Shown here in pieces: positions 33,358 through 42,756 of a stretch of DNA of 64,000 nucleotides; positions within the stretch are counted from its first letter, which is position 1; every line of letters starts with the position of its first letter. The notes beneath the pieces are model-generated. The model saw only the letters and a list, made by a program, of their open reading frames with translations. It was not told the DNA's origin and made no database searches. A program made the translations under genes and the position numbers. Origin of the DNA: Sphingomonas_O antarctica (lineage in GTDB: Bacteria; Pseudomonadota; Alphaproteobacteria; Sphingomonadales; Sphingomonadaceae); assembly GCF_965137005.1 (NCBI RefSeq), contig NZ_CBCRXM010000016.1, forward strand, positions 1 through 64,000. Direction: 5' to 3'.

Positions 33358-34497
33358 TTAAGCCTCGGGACGGCCGCGTTCGTCGAAGCGCTTGCCCTCA
33401 GGCACCGCGACCAACGGCTGTGCGCGCCCTTCGGACTGCGCCTTGTCGAGATTGAAGACGAAGGCGAGGATGGTCGCGACCGCGAGATACAGATCGGCCG
33501 GGATGACGCGGCCTGCGCGCGTCGTGAAATAGATGGCGCGCGCCAGCAGCGGATATTCGAGCAGCGGCACGTTCGCTTCCTTGGCCAGCGCCTTGATCGC
33601 CTGCGCGGTTTCGCCGCGGCCGCGTGCCACGACGCTCGGCGCCGCATCCTTGCCGGGGCGATAGCGCAGTGCGACGGCGAAATGCGTCGGGTTGGTTAGG
33701 ATGACGTTGGCTTCGGTCACCGCGCGGCGGGCGGAGCCGTTGAGCAATTCCTGTCGCCGCTGTTTTTGCATGCCCTTGGCTTCGGGGCTGCCTTCGGCTT
33801 CCTTATGCTCCTGCTTAACCTGTTCCTTGGTCATGCGCAGCCGCGCCTGGCGCTGGCGATACTGAACCACCGCGTCGATCCCGCCGATCACCATCAAGGC
33901 GAGCGTCAGCGCCTCGATCAGGCGGATAAGCGTCCCGCCCGCCAGCGCGGCGGCGGTGGCCGGATCGAGCCGGGCAAGGCCGAGCATCGTGTCGAGCTGG
34001 CCGTTGAGCGCCCACCATGCGGACGCGGCGAGCAAGGTCACCTTGAGGACCGATTTCCACAATTCGGTCAGCCCCTGCATCCCGAACATGCGCGACAGGC
34101 CGGCGAGCGGATTGAGCTTGCCGGGCTTGACCGAAAACGCGCCGGGGCGAAATCCGAGCGAGCCGAGCATCGCGGGAGCGGCCACGGCGGCGAGGATCGT
34201 CGCGCCGAACAGGGCGAATAACGGCGCGATGGCATTGGAGGTGACCGCCAGCGCGCGGCCGCCCGGCGCGAAATCGGTGATGTCGGCGGCGCTGAAACTC
34301 AGTCCCGCGCGCAACACATCCTGAAGATGGCCCATGGTCCAGCCACCGCCGACCGCGATCCATCCGGCGCAGGCGGCCATGATCAGGGCGGTGCCGAGGT
34401 CGCGTGACTGGAGAACATCGCCATCGCGCGCGGCATCGGCCTTGCGTTTGGCGGACGGTGCCTCGGTTTGGCTGTCGCGATCGGGTTTGTCGGACAT
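33358..34497 (-). CDS. flhB: Export gate/specificity switch FlhB
   Basis: 379 aa. Four membrane segments lie within about residues 30-215. The autocleavage motif NPTH (in NVILTNPTHFAVALRY, near residue 265) is followed by the cytoplasmic domain whose cleavage switches export from rod/hook to filament subunits. Starts right after the fliR stop with no gap. The N-terminal KPDRDSQTEAPSAKRKADA charge pattern is typical. Confidence 0.96.
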   Translation of the reverse strand: MSDKPDRDSQTEAPSAKRKADAARDGDVLQSRDLGTALIMAACAGWIAVGGGWTMGHLQDVLRAGLSFSAADITDFAPGGRALAVTSNAIAPLFALFGATILAAVAAPAMLGSLGFRPGAFSVKPGKLNPLAGLSRMFGMQGLTELWKSVLKVTLLAASAWWALNGQLDTMLGLARLDPATAAALAGGTLIRLIEALTLALMVIGGIDAVVQYRQRQARLRMTKEQVKQEHKEAEGSPEAKGMQKQRRQELLNGSARRAVTEANVILTNPTHFAVALRYRPGKDAAPSVVARGRGETAQAIKALAKEANVPLLEYPLLARAIYFTTRAGRVIPADLYLAVATILAFVFNLDKAQSEGRAQPLVAVPEGKRFDERGRPEA

Positions 34498-35277
34498 TTA
34501 CAGCCCCGCGATGACCCGCGCCTGATCGAGACCGAGATCGAGCGCATGTTCGATCGCCATCGCCAGCACGGGGACCGCTAACGCCATCAACCCGAGGCCC
34601 GCGAGGACGGTCACTGGAATGCCGACCGCGAACAGGTTCAGCGCCGGCGCGGCACGCGTGACGACGGCCATGGCGATCTGGACGAGGATCAGTACCGACA
34701 CCACGGGCAGCGCGACGGTCGCGCCCGCCGCGAACATCAGCCCGCCGAAATCGGCCAGCCCGTGCAACGCCTGGGGCGTCAGCCACGACACGCCGGGCGG
34801 GAGCGAGCGGAAACTGCCCATGACGATCTCGATCAGCGCGAGGTGTCCGCCCGAGCACAGGAACAGCACTCCGGCGAGGAGGTTGAGAAACTGGCCGATC
34901 GCGGTCGAGCTGTGGCCCGAGGCCGGATCGTTCATCGACGCGAAGCCGAGGCCCATTGCCGAGCCGATCGATTCCCCCGCGATCAATGCGACCGCGAAGC
35001 CGATCTGCAGCGCGAAGCCGAGAGCGAGGCCGAGCACGACTTCGCCCATCATCATGACGATGCCGCCGACCGAGAGAATCGCATCCATCGACCCGTCGAA
35101 ATGCGCCGCGCTGCTGGCCGGAACGCCGACGGCAAGCGCGAGGATCACGCGGACTTGGACCGGGATGGCCGAGGCGCCAAAAATCGGGGCGGCGAGCAAC
35201 GCCGCGCCGGGCCGTAGCATCGCCAGCATCAGCGTCAGCAGCATCGGCTGAAGCTGCGTAAGCGATGTCGGGATCAT
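34498..35277 (-). CDS. fliR: Export gate protein FliR
   Basis: 259 aa with six hydrophobic segments. Typical FliR stretches are RPGAALLAAPIFGASAIPVQ near the N-terminus and QIAMAVVTRAAPALNLFAVG near residue 200. The ATG at 35277 overlaps the fliQ stop by 4 nt; a longer open frame upstream lies in fliQ and is not used. Confidence 0.95.
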   Translation of the reverse strand: MIPTSLTQLQPMLLTLMLAMLRPGAALLAAPIFGASAIPVQVRVILALAVGVPASSAAHFDGSMDAILSVGGIVMMMGEVVLGLALGFALQIGFAVALIAGESIGSAMGLGFASMNDPASGHSSTAIGQFLNLLAGVLFLCSGGHLALIEIVMGSFRSLPPGVSWLTPQALHGLADFGGLMFAAGATVALPVVSVLILVQIAMAVVTRAAPALNLFAVGIPVTVLAGLGLMALAVPVLAMAIEHALDLGLDQARVIAGL

Positions 35278-35543
35278 CGCACCAGTTCGGGGATGCGCGC
35301 GAAGATATCCTGTGTGAAATCGGTCAGCAGCACGAGGATCGCACTGCCGAACAGGATGATGACCAAGGCGAATACGATCAGTTTGGGGACGAAGGTGAGC
35401 GTCGCTTCGTTGATCGAGGTCGCGGCCTGAACCATGCCGATCAGCACACCGACGACGAGCGTCGGAATGAGCAACGGCGCGCAGGCCAGCATCAGGATCC
35501 ACATCGTGTGCGACGCGGAGGCAACGAAGAAATCGGCTTCCAT
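35274..35543 (-). CDS. fliQ: Export gate protein FliQ
   Basis: 89 aa, two membrane helices (about 15-40 and 50-75), the standard FliQ size. GVLIGMVQAATSINEATLTF and the following PKLIVFALVI are characteristic. Positioned between fliP and fliR as in most bacteria. Confidence 0.95.
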   Translation of the reverse strand: MEADFFVASASHTMWILMLACAPLLIPTLVVGVLIGMVQAATSINEATLTFVPKLIVFALVIILFGSAILVLLTDFTQDIFARIPELVR

Positions 35544-35547
35544 GATG

Positions 35548-36366
35548 CTACCTGACGAACGAACTGGCGAGGCTGCCCATGGTCAGCGCCCAGCCATCGA
35601 CCAGCACGAACAAGAGCAACTTGAACGGCATCGAGATGATCGTCGGCGACAACATCATCATGCCCAGCGACATCAGCGACGAGGCGACGATCAGGTCGAT
35701 GATCAGGAACGGCAGAAAGATCAGGAAGCCGATCTGGAACGACGTCTTCAGCTCCGACGTGACAAACGCGGGCAGCAGGATCGAGAACGGAATATCCTCT
35801 GCCTTGGCCACCGGCTGAACCTTGGCCAGCTTGGTGAACATGCGCACATCGGCCTTGCGCGTCTGCGCCGCCATGAAGTGGTGAAACTGAACGCCCGCAC
35901 GGGCAATGCCCTCGTCGAGCGTGATCTGGTTGGCGTTATAGGGTTTGAGCGCGGTTTCGTTCACCTGCGTCAGCACCGGCTGCATCACGAACAGTGACAG
36001 GAAGAGGCTCAACCCGACCAGCACCTGGTTCGGCGGGGTCTGTTGCAGTCCCAGCGCCTGTCGCAAAATCGACAGCACGATGATGATGCGGGTGAAGCTG
36101 GTCATCATCAGGATCAGCGACGGCAGCACCGTCAACAGGCTCATCAGGATGAGAATTTGCAGCGAGAGCGACAATTGCTGCCCGCCTGCGATCTTGCTCA
36201 GCGCCGCGGCGGGGCCCGGCGTGCCGATCGGCGCCGGTGTCGCAGTGGCAGGGGCGGTGACCTGCGCCACCACCGGCAGCTGCGTCGTCGGCGCGGCTTG
36301 CGCAAAGGCGCTGGCCGGCACGAACAGCAGCAGGATCAGCAGTGCCAAACGCACGAAACTAGGCAT
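35548..36366 (-). CDS. fliP: Export gate protein FliP
   Basis: 272 aa. Cleavable signal peptide (FVRLALLILLLFVPASAFAQ), then the conserved core TVLPSLILMMTSFTRIIIVL and QTPPNQVLVGLSLFLSLFVM. Forms the membrane pore with FliQ and FliR. ATG at 36366, overlapping the fliO end by 8 nt; an in-frame start five codons upstream lacks support. Confidence 0.96.
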   Translation of the reverse strand: MPSFVRLALLILLLFVPASAFAQAAPTTQLPVVAQVTAPATATPAPIGTPGPAAALSKIAGGQQLSLSLQILILMSLLTVLPSLILMMTSFTRIIIVLSILRQALGLQQTPPNQVLVGLSLFLSLFVMQPVLTQVNETALKPYNANQITLDEGIARAGVQFHHFMAAQTRKADVRMFTKLAKVQPVAKAEDIPFSILLPAFVTSELKTSFQIGFLIFLPFLIIDLIVASSLMSLGMMMLSPTIISMPFKLLLFVLVDGWALTMGSLASSFVR

Positions 36367-36631
36367 CGGCGAAGTCGCCATTGCCCTCGGCGATCAGCGT
36401 GATGCCGTTGCGCGATGCGGACACCAGCAGCGTGCGTCCGGCGAACTCGACGACCGCGAGCTTGGTGCCTTGGGCCATCGGGATCGCATCGACGATTTTC
36501 ACCGCGCGTTCCTGTTTACTGAGGCTCATCATCATGCCGCCCTGGGTCTTCTTCCACAGCCATAGGCTACCCCAGGCGATGGCACCGATCAGCGGCACCA
36601 TGATCAACAGGCGAATGATATATTCGGTCAT
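36359..36631 (-). CDS. fliO: Flagellar protein FliO
   Basis: 90 aa from the ATG at 36631, one base after the fliN stop. One membrane helix (about residues 5-25), then a small cytoplasmic beta domain (AVKIVDAIPMAQGTKLAVVE), the typical FliO build. It assists FliP ring assembly. Sequence conservation is weak; position supports the call. Confidence 0.85.
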   Translation of the reverse strand: MTEYIIRLLIMVPLIGAIAWGSLWLWKKTQGGMMMSLSKQERAVKIVDAIPMAQGTKLAVVEFAGRTLLVSASRNGITLIAEGNGDFADA

Positions 36632-36632
36632 G

Positions 36633-36950
36633 TCAGACGCGCCGGTCGAGGCCGAGCAACGCCGCGTCGGGCGCCGCCACTTCGACGCAACGCACGCCAT
36701 AGCGCCCGTCGACGGTGACGATTTCGCCCCGGCCGATCAATGTGCCGTTGGCATAGATTTCGAGCAGGTCGTTGGCCTGGCGGTCGAGTTCGACCACGCT
36801 GCCTTCGCCCAGTTCGAGGAGTTCGGCGAGGCGCAGCGATGCACCGCCGACCTCGACCGACACGCGCACCTTCACACCGCCCAGCAGCGCGAGGTTGCGG
36901 TCGGCGGCGCGCGCGCGCGGCAGATCGGCTTCGATCGACAAATCACTCAC
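36633..36950 (-). CDS. fliN: Motor switch protein FliN
   Basis: 105 aa. C-terminal SpoA/surface-presentation domain: VKVRVSVEVGGASLRLAELL, then VVELDRQANDLLEIYANGTL. Part of the C ring, where it helps dock export cargo and set rotation. Overlaps fliM by 4 nt. Confidence 0.95.
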   Translation of the reverse strand: MSDLSIEADLPRARAADRNLALLGGVKVRVSVEVGGASLRLAELLELGEGSVVELDRQANDLLEIYANGTLIGRGEIVTVDGRYGVRCVEVAAPDAALLGLDRRV

Positions 36951-37828
36951 CGTCCAAATCCTCCTTCCATCCGCTCCAGCCTGATGGCGGCGCGGCCATT
37001 TTCTTCACCGATCGTGCCGTGCCCGACCACGCGTCCGCCCACGCTGAGCGGGACAGTGGCGGGCAGCAGCACGGGGATGACGTCGCCCGGCGCGAGACTG
37101 AGCAGGCGTTCGAGCGAGATGTCCGGGCGCGACAGCACCGTGCGCACCGGGAAACGCACATCCATCAACGCGCCCTGCATCGCCCGCTTCCACACCGGCG
37201 ACACGTCGCGCGCGGGCCGCACGTCGCTGTGCAGGCCGGGCAGCCGGTGCAGCGGTTCCTGCGGCACGGCAAAGGTCAGCGGCCAGTCGATCCCGGCACC
37301 GTCGGTGACGGTAAATTCCAGAACTGCCAGCGTCTCGTCGAGTGCCGCCGCCACGGGCTTGGCCACGGCGTGTCCGGCATCCTCGACCCCCGGGGAGAAT
37401 TTCCCGACATCGCTCCAGGCCGAGGCGACGACCGGCGCCAATGCCGCGCCCAGCGAGCGCAGGCTGCGGCGTTCGGCGGGGGTGAATTCGCGCGCCTCAC
37501 CAGCACACACGCCCTCGCCGCCGAAATAGCGGTCGATCGCCGACACGATCAGCGCGAAGGGAAAGGTGATTGTCGCGGAAGCAAAGATTTCGGGAATGGC
37601 GAACCGGACCCAGGCGTGGCTCGCGACCTGTTCCTGCCATGCGTCGTGCTTGGCCGGGCGGACGGCGACGCCCGAAACGCGCACTTCCATGCCGTAACCG
37701 GGCAGCGTCTGCGCGAGGCCACGCGCGAGGCGTTGCGCGACGCGGTCGAGTCCGGGAACTTCCCCCGGCGGCAGGCGCGGCGCGTCGAGCGTCGCGCGCT
37801 CGAACGTCCGCTCGGCGACTGCCGTCAT
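36947..37828 (-). CDS. fliM: Motor switch protein FliM
   Basis: 293 aa. The middle CheC-like domain and C-terminal SpoA domain are present (RLLSLAPGDVIPVLLPATVP near 235). The N-terminal CheY-binding peptide (LSQxEIDALL in most species) is not recognisable: the protein starts MTAVAERTFERATLDAPRLP. Chemotaxis input may therefore differ from the enteric pattern. Overlaps fliL and fliN by 4 nt each. Confidence 0.9.
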   Translation of the reverse strand: MTAVAERTFERATLDAPRLPPGEVPGLDRVAQRLARGLAQTLPGYGMEVRVSGVAVRPAKHDAWQEQVASHAWVRFAIPEIFASATITFPFALIVSAIDRYFGGEGVCAGEAREFTPAERRSLRSLGAALAPVVASAWSDVGKFSPGVEDAGHAVAKPVAAALDETLAVLEFTVTDGAGIDWPLTFAVPQEPLHRLPGLHSDVRPARDVSPVWKRAMQGALMDVRFPVRTVLSRPDISLERLLSLAPGDVIPVLLPATVPLSVGGRVVGHGTIGEENGRAAIRLERMEGGFGR

Positions 37829-38439
37829 TGCACCACCAGATTGCTGAAATAGACGTTGTCTACGCCGCCAAAGCCTTCCTTTTCGCGAAGGACTCCGTTG
37901 ATCGACTTGGTCAGCAGGCGCTGGAGCATCTGCTTGCCTTCGGGCGTCGCCAGCACTTCGGCCTGCTGGTCCGACAGGACCATCAGGATCGCCGAACGGA
38001 TCGGCACCATCTGGCGCTCGATATTGTCGCCGACACGGCTGTCGAAATAGGTCGACAGGCTGATGCTGATCTGGGCGAAGCCGCCACCGTCGGCGAGGTT
38101 GGCGGTGAACGCCTGTTCGATCGGGTAATAAGCGACTTCGTACTTCTTGGGGTCGGGCTTGATGGTGTCGCTGGCGGCGGCGACGGTGCCGACACGACGG
38201 GCCGGACCCTTGCTCACCTCATGGCCGTCGCCTTCGGCCGCCGCTTCGTGGGTTTCGGCGCGCAGGACGAGCTTCGGCCGATTGGGGTCCTCATGCGATT
38301 TTTCGGTGGTCGAGCCGCCGAAATACATGCCGGCACCGGCGCCACCGCCGGCGAGCAGCAACGCACCGCCACCGATGAGGATGAGTTTCTTGCCCTTTTT
38401 CTTGGGCTTCGCTTTCGGTTCGTCTTCGCTGTCTGCCAT
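37825..38439 (-). CDS. fliL: Stator-associated protein FliL
   Basis: 204 aa. A cytoplasmic Lys-rich N-terminus (KPKKKGKK), one TM helix (about 18-40), a Gly/Ala hinge, then a periplasmic stomatin-like domain with FTANLADGGGFAQISISLST. It stabilises stators under load. It starts 11 bases after fliK. Confidence 0.93.
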   Translation of the reverse strand: MADSEDEPKAKPKKKGKKLILIGGGALLLAGGGAGAGMYFGGSTTEKSHEDPNRPKLVLRAETHEAAAEGDGHEVSKGPARRVGTVAAASDTIKPDPKKYEVAYYPIEQAFTANLADGGGFAQISISLSTYFDSRVGDNIERQMVPIRSAILMVLSDQQAEVLATPEGKQMLQRLLTKSINGVLREKEGFGGVDNVYFSNLVVQ

Positions 38440-38450
38440 CGTTCGCCCGT

Positions 38451-39449
38451 TCAGGCGAAGCGACCCATCCGCTCCGCCACTGTGTCTTCAGGGCTTGCAG
38501 CAAGCTCCGTGCCAGCCGGGGCGGCGACCTCGATCAGATGGTTAAAAAATGTCGGCGGACGGTGTCCGGCCTGATCCTCACCGGCACTGGTCAGGCTGAA
38601 CTGCACCAACGGGACGCCTTGCGCTTTCAGCCCGTCGACCATTTGCTGGCGCGCATCGGCGATCATGTTGCGCGCCTCGGGCGTGTGCGTCGTCATGCTG
38701 ACGCTTAACCCCGCCGCATGCCGTTCGACCGCGACGTCGAGCGCGCCGAGCGACGGCGGCAGCATGCGGAAACGGACCCGATCCCCTGCCCCCGCGCTCT
38801 CGGCGATATCGCGGCTCAACCGGTCGAGCCACGCCGCGTCGCGCGCGGTATCGACCAGCCGATCGAGCGAAGCGGCGGCGCGATCCGGCTGGGCGACGGT
38901 CGCGACGGCGGTGTCATTGGCTGTCATCAGATCGGCGGGCAGCGACGGTGCGGTCACGAGTGCAGCCAGTGCGCCGGGGTCCGTTGCGGGAATCGGCGCG
39001 CGCTTGTCCGCTTTGGCCGACACATCGTCCAGGCCGAGACGGATGCTCGCCGCCTTCGATGGAACGAGCGCCGGTGGCAGCTGCGCGAAAATGAGGTTGG
39101 GAAGGCTTAACGGCGCGGCATCGTCCTTCGGGTCCTCCGCCGGCTTGTCGTCCGCTTTCGCCGGGTCGGCAGACTTGGCGGCCGTCTTCCCCGGCAGCGC
39201 AGCGCCGGGCAGCAAACTGGTGCGGAGCGACTGGAGCAATGCCTCCAGCGTCTGGTCGGGCGCGGCATTTTTCGCGAGCGCCTTGTCGTCGGCTGGCGGT
39301 GTCGCAGGCGGCGTCTCGGCGGCATCGGCCTGGTCCGCCGTGTCCATCAACTTGTCGAATTTGGCGGCGTCCTTGGACGCGGGACTTGCCGGGTCGTTCG
39401 CCTTGGTGGGCGCGGACGATGCGGTGGCGGTGGCGAGGGCGACGGTCAT
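38451..39449 (-). CDS. fliK: Hook-length control protein FliK
   Basis: 332 aa. A long Ala/Pro/Asp/Lys-rich disordered N-terminal region (ruler) and a C-terminal Flg_hook domain (RVRFRMLPPSLGALDVAVER, then ARQQMVDGLKAQGV). It measures the hook and triggers FlhB to change specificity. Overlaps fliJ by 4 nt. Confidence 0.88.
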   Translation of the reverse strand: MTVALATATASSAPTKANDPASPASKDAAKFDKLMDTADQADAAETPPATPPADDKALAKNAAPDQTLEALLQSLRTSLLPGAALPGKTAAKSADPAKADDKPAEDPKDDAAPLSLPNLIFAQLPPALVPSKAASIRLGLDDVSAKADKRAPIPATDPGALAALVTAPSLPADLMTANDTAVATVAQPDRAAASLDRLVDTARDAAWLDRLSRDIAESAGAGDRVRFRMLPPSLGALDVAVERHAAGLSVSMTTHTPEARNMIADARQQMVDGLKAQGVPLVQFSLTSAGEDQAGHRPPTFFNHLIEVAAPAGTELAASPEDTVAERMGRFA

Positions 39450-39853
39450 CGGCTGCGCACCCGGCGATTGACGGCCATGGCGCGCAGATCGCGCTGGCGT
39501 TCTTCCTCGGCGCTGCGGCGTTCGTCGAGGCGGGTGATGCGCCGCTCAGCCAGTGCCGCGTGGATGCGGTCCGACTGCGCGGCGGCGGCGGCATGCTGCG
39601 CCGCGCGCTGATGCGGGACCAGCGATTTCTGGGCGAGGTCGAGGCGCTGGGCGAGTTCGCCCATGATCACCAGATCCTGCGCGCGGGCAAAGCCGGGATT
39701 GGCGCTCAGCCCCTGGCGCAAACCGAGGATGCGACTGGAAATACCGGCCAGATGCTGTTCCTTCTGTTCCGCGCTGGCGCTGGCGGCGGCGGCCATCATG
39801 TGCTGGATTTCGCGCGCGCGGATCAGGCGCTGGCGGCGTGCGGCGCTGCTCAT
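39446..39853 (-). CDS. fliJ: Export apparatus protein FliJ
   Basis: 135 aa, almost entirely predicted coiled coil rich in Ala, Arg, Gln and Glu, as in FliJ, the central stalk of the FliI ATPase ring. The name is based on position between fliI and fliK, length and coiled-coil character; primary sequence is poorly conserved. Confidence 0.82.
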   Translation of the reverse strand: MSSAARRQRLIRAREIQHMMAAAASASAEQKEQHLAGISSRILGLRQGLSANPGFARAQDLVIMGELAQRLDLAQKSLVPHQRAAQHAAAAAQSDRIHAALAERRITRLDERRSAEEERQRDLRAMAVNRRVRSR

Positions 39854-41178
39854 TGGCCGAAGCTTTCGACCAAGGCCGCGCGGGCTGTCGGCAAATCGAC
39901 ACGGCTGTCGGCGGATTGGCGCATGAAGTCGAGCAGCTCGGGTCGGCGGGCAATCGCTTCGTCGAGCAACGCGTCCGACCCAGAATTATAAGCGCCCATC
40001 AACACCAGGTCGCGATTTTCCTCATAGGCGGACCATAGACTCCGCATTCGCGACGCGGCGCGAGCGTGTTCGTCATCGACGATGTCGGTCATCACGCGCG
40101 ACAGCGAGCGCCCGATATCGATCGCGGGAAACACGCCTTGTTCGGCCAGTGTGCGCGACAGCACGATGTGTCCGTCGACGATCGCACGCGCGGTATCGAC
40201 CACAGGGTCTTCGGTATCGCCGCCATCGGCGAGCACGGTGTAGATCGCGGTAATCGACCCGCCGCTGCGCTTTTCGCCGCCCGCACGCTCGATGAGCCGC
40301 GGGATGAGGCCGAGCGCGGACGGTGGATAACCCTTGATCGTTGGGGGTTCACCCAGCGCCAGCCCGATCTCGCGCTGGGCGTGGGCCACGCGCGTGAGGC
40401 TGTCGATGAGCAGAAGGACGCGCTTGCCCTCCGACCGAAAGAATTCGGCGATGGCGGTCGCGCGCATCGCCGCGCGCAGGCGCAGAAGTGGCGGATGGTC
40501 GGCGGGCACCGCGACGACGACCGCCTTGCGCTTGGCTTCGCCGGTCAATTTGGTTTCGAGAAAGTCGCTGACCTCGCGGCCGCGTTCGCCGATCAGGCCG
40601 ACGACGATCACGTCGCAATCCGCGCCGCGCAGCATCTGGCCCATCAGCACCGATTTACCGACGCCGGAGCCTGCGACGATGGCGATGCGTTGCCCCTCCC
40701 CGCCCGTCAGCACCGCGTTGACCGCGCGCACGCCGAGGTCCAGCGGCTTGGTGATACGCGCCTGATCGAGTGGGTTGCGCGGACGACCGGCAAGCGGCCA
40801 GCTGAGCCGCATCGGTGGCAATGCTCGCCCGTCGAGCGGTTCACCGCGCGCGCCGATCACCCGGCCGAGCAAGTGCGAGCCGCAACCGACCTGGCTGGCA
40901 TGGCCATCGGGTTCGACAAAGCTGCCGGCACTGACCGGCACGCCGTGATCGAAAGGCGCGATCAAGCTGTGCTCGCCGCGAAAGCCGACGACCTCACCCT
41001 GAATCGAGGCGCCGTCCGCACCGATGATCTTGGCCCCGCCGCCGAGCGATTGGCCGAGGCCGCTGGCTTCGAGGACGACGCCGTCATGCGATTTGAGGAT
41101 GCCAATGCGGCGCGGGCGCGTGTCGATGCTCAGGCCGTCGAGCACCATCGCGGCGGAACTGGCGAGGCGCCCGCTCAT
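39850..41178 (-). CDS. fliI: Flagellar export ATPase FliI
   Basis: 442 aa, standard length. Walker A AGSGVGKSVLMG (near 172), Walker B VLLLIDSLTRVAHAQREIGL, and GYPPSALGLIPRLIERAG, all characteristic of FliI/YscN ATPases. ATG at 41178 overlaps the fliH stop by 4 nt; upstream in-frame codons fall within fliH. Confidence 0.97.
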   Translation of the reverse strand: MSGRLASSAAMVLDGLSIDTRPRRIGILKSHDGVVLEASGLGQSLGGGAKIIGADGASIQGEVVGFRGEHSLIAPFDHGVPVSAGSFVEPDGHASQVGCGSHLLGRVIGARGEPLDGRALPPMRLSWPLAGRPRNPLDQARITKPLDLGVRAVNAVLTGGEGQRIAIVAGSGVGKSVLMGQMLRGADCDVIVVGLIGERGREVSDFLETKLTGEAKRKAVVVAVPADHPPLLRLRAAMRATAIAEFFRSEGKRVLLLIDSLTRVAHAQREIGLALGEPPTIKGYPPSALGLIPRLIERAGGEKRSGGSITAIYTVLADGGDTEDPVVDTARAIVDGHIVLSRTLAEQGVFPAIDIGRSLSRVMTDIVDDEHARAASRMRSLWSAYEENRDLVLMGAYNSGSDALLDEAIARRPELLDFMRQSADSRVDLPTARAALVESFGQ

Positions 41179-41729
41179 GCCACCGACAATTCGGTGCGCA
41201 GCCGCGCGAGATTGACCGGGACGCCATGTTCGACCCAGCCGTTCGAGCATTCGACGCGGATTTCGCCGCGTTGCAGCGTGTTGTCCGGAATGATCGCGCA
41301 ACCGAGCTGGACGTCCATCAACAACGCCGCGTCTTCGGGATGCAGGCGCAAGCGGCGCTGGGCATCGGTTTCCTGAATAAGTTCGACCGCGCGCGATACC
41401 TGCGCTTCCAGCCAGGCGCGATCGGGAATCGACTGGCCGACCAATTGGGTCAGCAGCCGTTCGACCGCATTGGCGATCAGCACGGCGAGTTCTTCGCTGG
41501 GTTCGGACTGCAGCGTCTCGGCATTGCGGATCAGGTCGAGCAATTGTTGGCGTTCGGTGGCGAACAGTTCCTGCGCCAGACGCTGTCCTTCGGCGAAACC
41601 CATCGCGAAATCGTCGTGCGATCCGTGTGCGACGCCACCGGGTGCGGGTGCGGCTTCGAAATGGCGCGGCTGGAATCCGCGGCGTTGGGGCAGGACGTCG
41701 AGGAGGTGCAGCGGGGTCATGTCAGACAT
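41175..41729 (-). CDS. fliH: Flagellar assembly protein FliH
   Basis: 184 aa from the ATG at 41729, which follows GGGGAC and overlaps the fliG stop by 8 nt; ATG 41720 is an alternative. FMxxGFxEGxxxA-type segment (DDFAMGFAEGQRLAQELFA near 55), a central coiled coil, and a C-terminal V-ATPase E-subunit-like domain. It ties FliI to the C ring. Confidence 0.88.
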   Translation of the reverse strand: MSDMTPLHLLDVLPQRRGFQPRHFEAAPAPGGVAHGSHDDFAMGFAEGQRLAQELFATERQQLLDLIRNAETLQSEPSEELAVLIANAVERLLTQLVGQSIPDRAWLEAQVSRAVELIQETDAQRRLRLHPEDAALLMDVQLGCAIIPDNTLQRGEIRVECSNGWVEHGVPVNLARLRTELSVA

Positions 41730-42756
41730 AGTCGTCCCCGCCGCCACCACCGCCGCCGCTGCCGCCGAGTTCGAGTTCGCCTTCGTCGGCCAAACGGCGC
41801 GCAATGGCGGCGATCTGGCGCTGGGCGTCCTCGACTTCGGTGCGTTTGGCGCGGCCTTCGCCCAATTCGTCGCGAATACCGTCCGCCGCGCGCCCCGACA
41901 GGCTGGCGAGCATCTGGTCGGTCACCGCCGCCGGTGCACCGCGCAGCGCCATGACCAGAATCGGCGTGTCGACGTTGCGCAACAATGTGCCCATGCCCTT
42001 GGGATCCAGGGCCAAAAGGTCCTCGAACGTCAGCAGGCTTTCCTCGATCTTCTGCGCAATCATCTTGTCACGCTTCTTGATGGCCTTAAGTAAACGGATG
42101 TTCGTCGACTTCGGCAACCGCGTGACGATTTTCGCCGCGCCGCCACGGCCGTCTAGCCCGATGCTCGCCGCCTTGGCCGGGACATCGGCGTAATGGTCCA
42201 GCACAGCCTCGAGGTCTTCGAGGGCGCGGGCATTGATCTGTTCCAGCCGCGCGGCGCGGAGCACGAGGTCGCACTGGCGATCCTCATCCAGCCCCTCGGT
42301 GCACTTCGCTGCGATTTCGGGCGTCAGGCAGACGAGGATTAGCGCGCTGACCTGCGGGTGTTCGTCGCGCAAGGCGGTGGCGATGGCATCGTGATCCATC
42401 CACCGCAGCCGTTCGAGCACGCTGGCACAGCCGGTCGGCGCGATTTCGGCGAGGACGCTGTCGGCGCGGACATTGCCGACGGCGGCGGTGAAGAGCGAGC
42501 GCACGCGCGGTTCGGGATCGATACCCAGGCTCGACGCGGCACGATTGCGATCGACAAATATGTCGAGCGCGGTGTCGATTTCGACCGCGGAGGCGCTGGC
42601 GACGTCGAGCATCGCACTGCCGACGCGGCGCATCTGATCGGGGTCGAAATTCTGGACGATGGCGGCAGCGTCTTCTTCGCTGAGCAAGGTCAGCAGGATC
42701 GCCACCGCGCGATCGCCCCCGAGCGGCCCGATCGCCGCACCACCCACATCAAGCAC
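41722..42756 (-). CDS. fliG: Motor switch protein FliG
   Basis: 344 aa, full length. Armadillo-like domains with HPQVSALILVCLTPEIAAKC and a C-terminal torque domain containing FEDLLALDPKGMGTLLRNVD. It links the MS ring to stators and reverses rotation. The C-terminal tail is unusually Gly-rich (GGSGGGGGGGDDYV). Overlaps fliF by 8 nt. Confidence 0.96.
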   Translation of the reverse strand: MLDVGGAAIGPLGGDRAVAILLTLLSEEDAAAIVQNFDPDQMRRVGSAMLDVASASAVEIDTALDIFVDRNRAASSLGIDPEPRVRSLFTAAVGNVRADSVLAEIAPTGCASVLERLRWMDHDAIATALRDEHPQVSALILVCLTPEIAAKCTEGLDEDRQCDLVLRAARLEQINARALEDLEAVLDHYADVPAKAASIGLDGRGGAAKIVTRLPKSTNIRLLKAIKKRDKMIAQKIEESLLTFEDLLALDPKGMGTLLRNVDTPILVMALRGAPAAVTDQMLASLSGRAADGIRDELGEGRAKRTEVEDAQRQIAAIARRLADEGELELGGSGGGGGGGDDYV

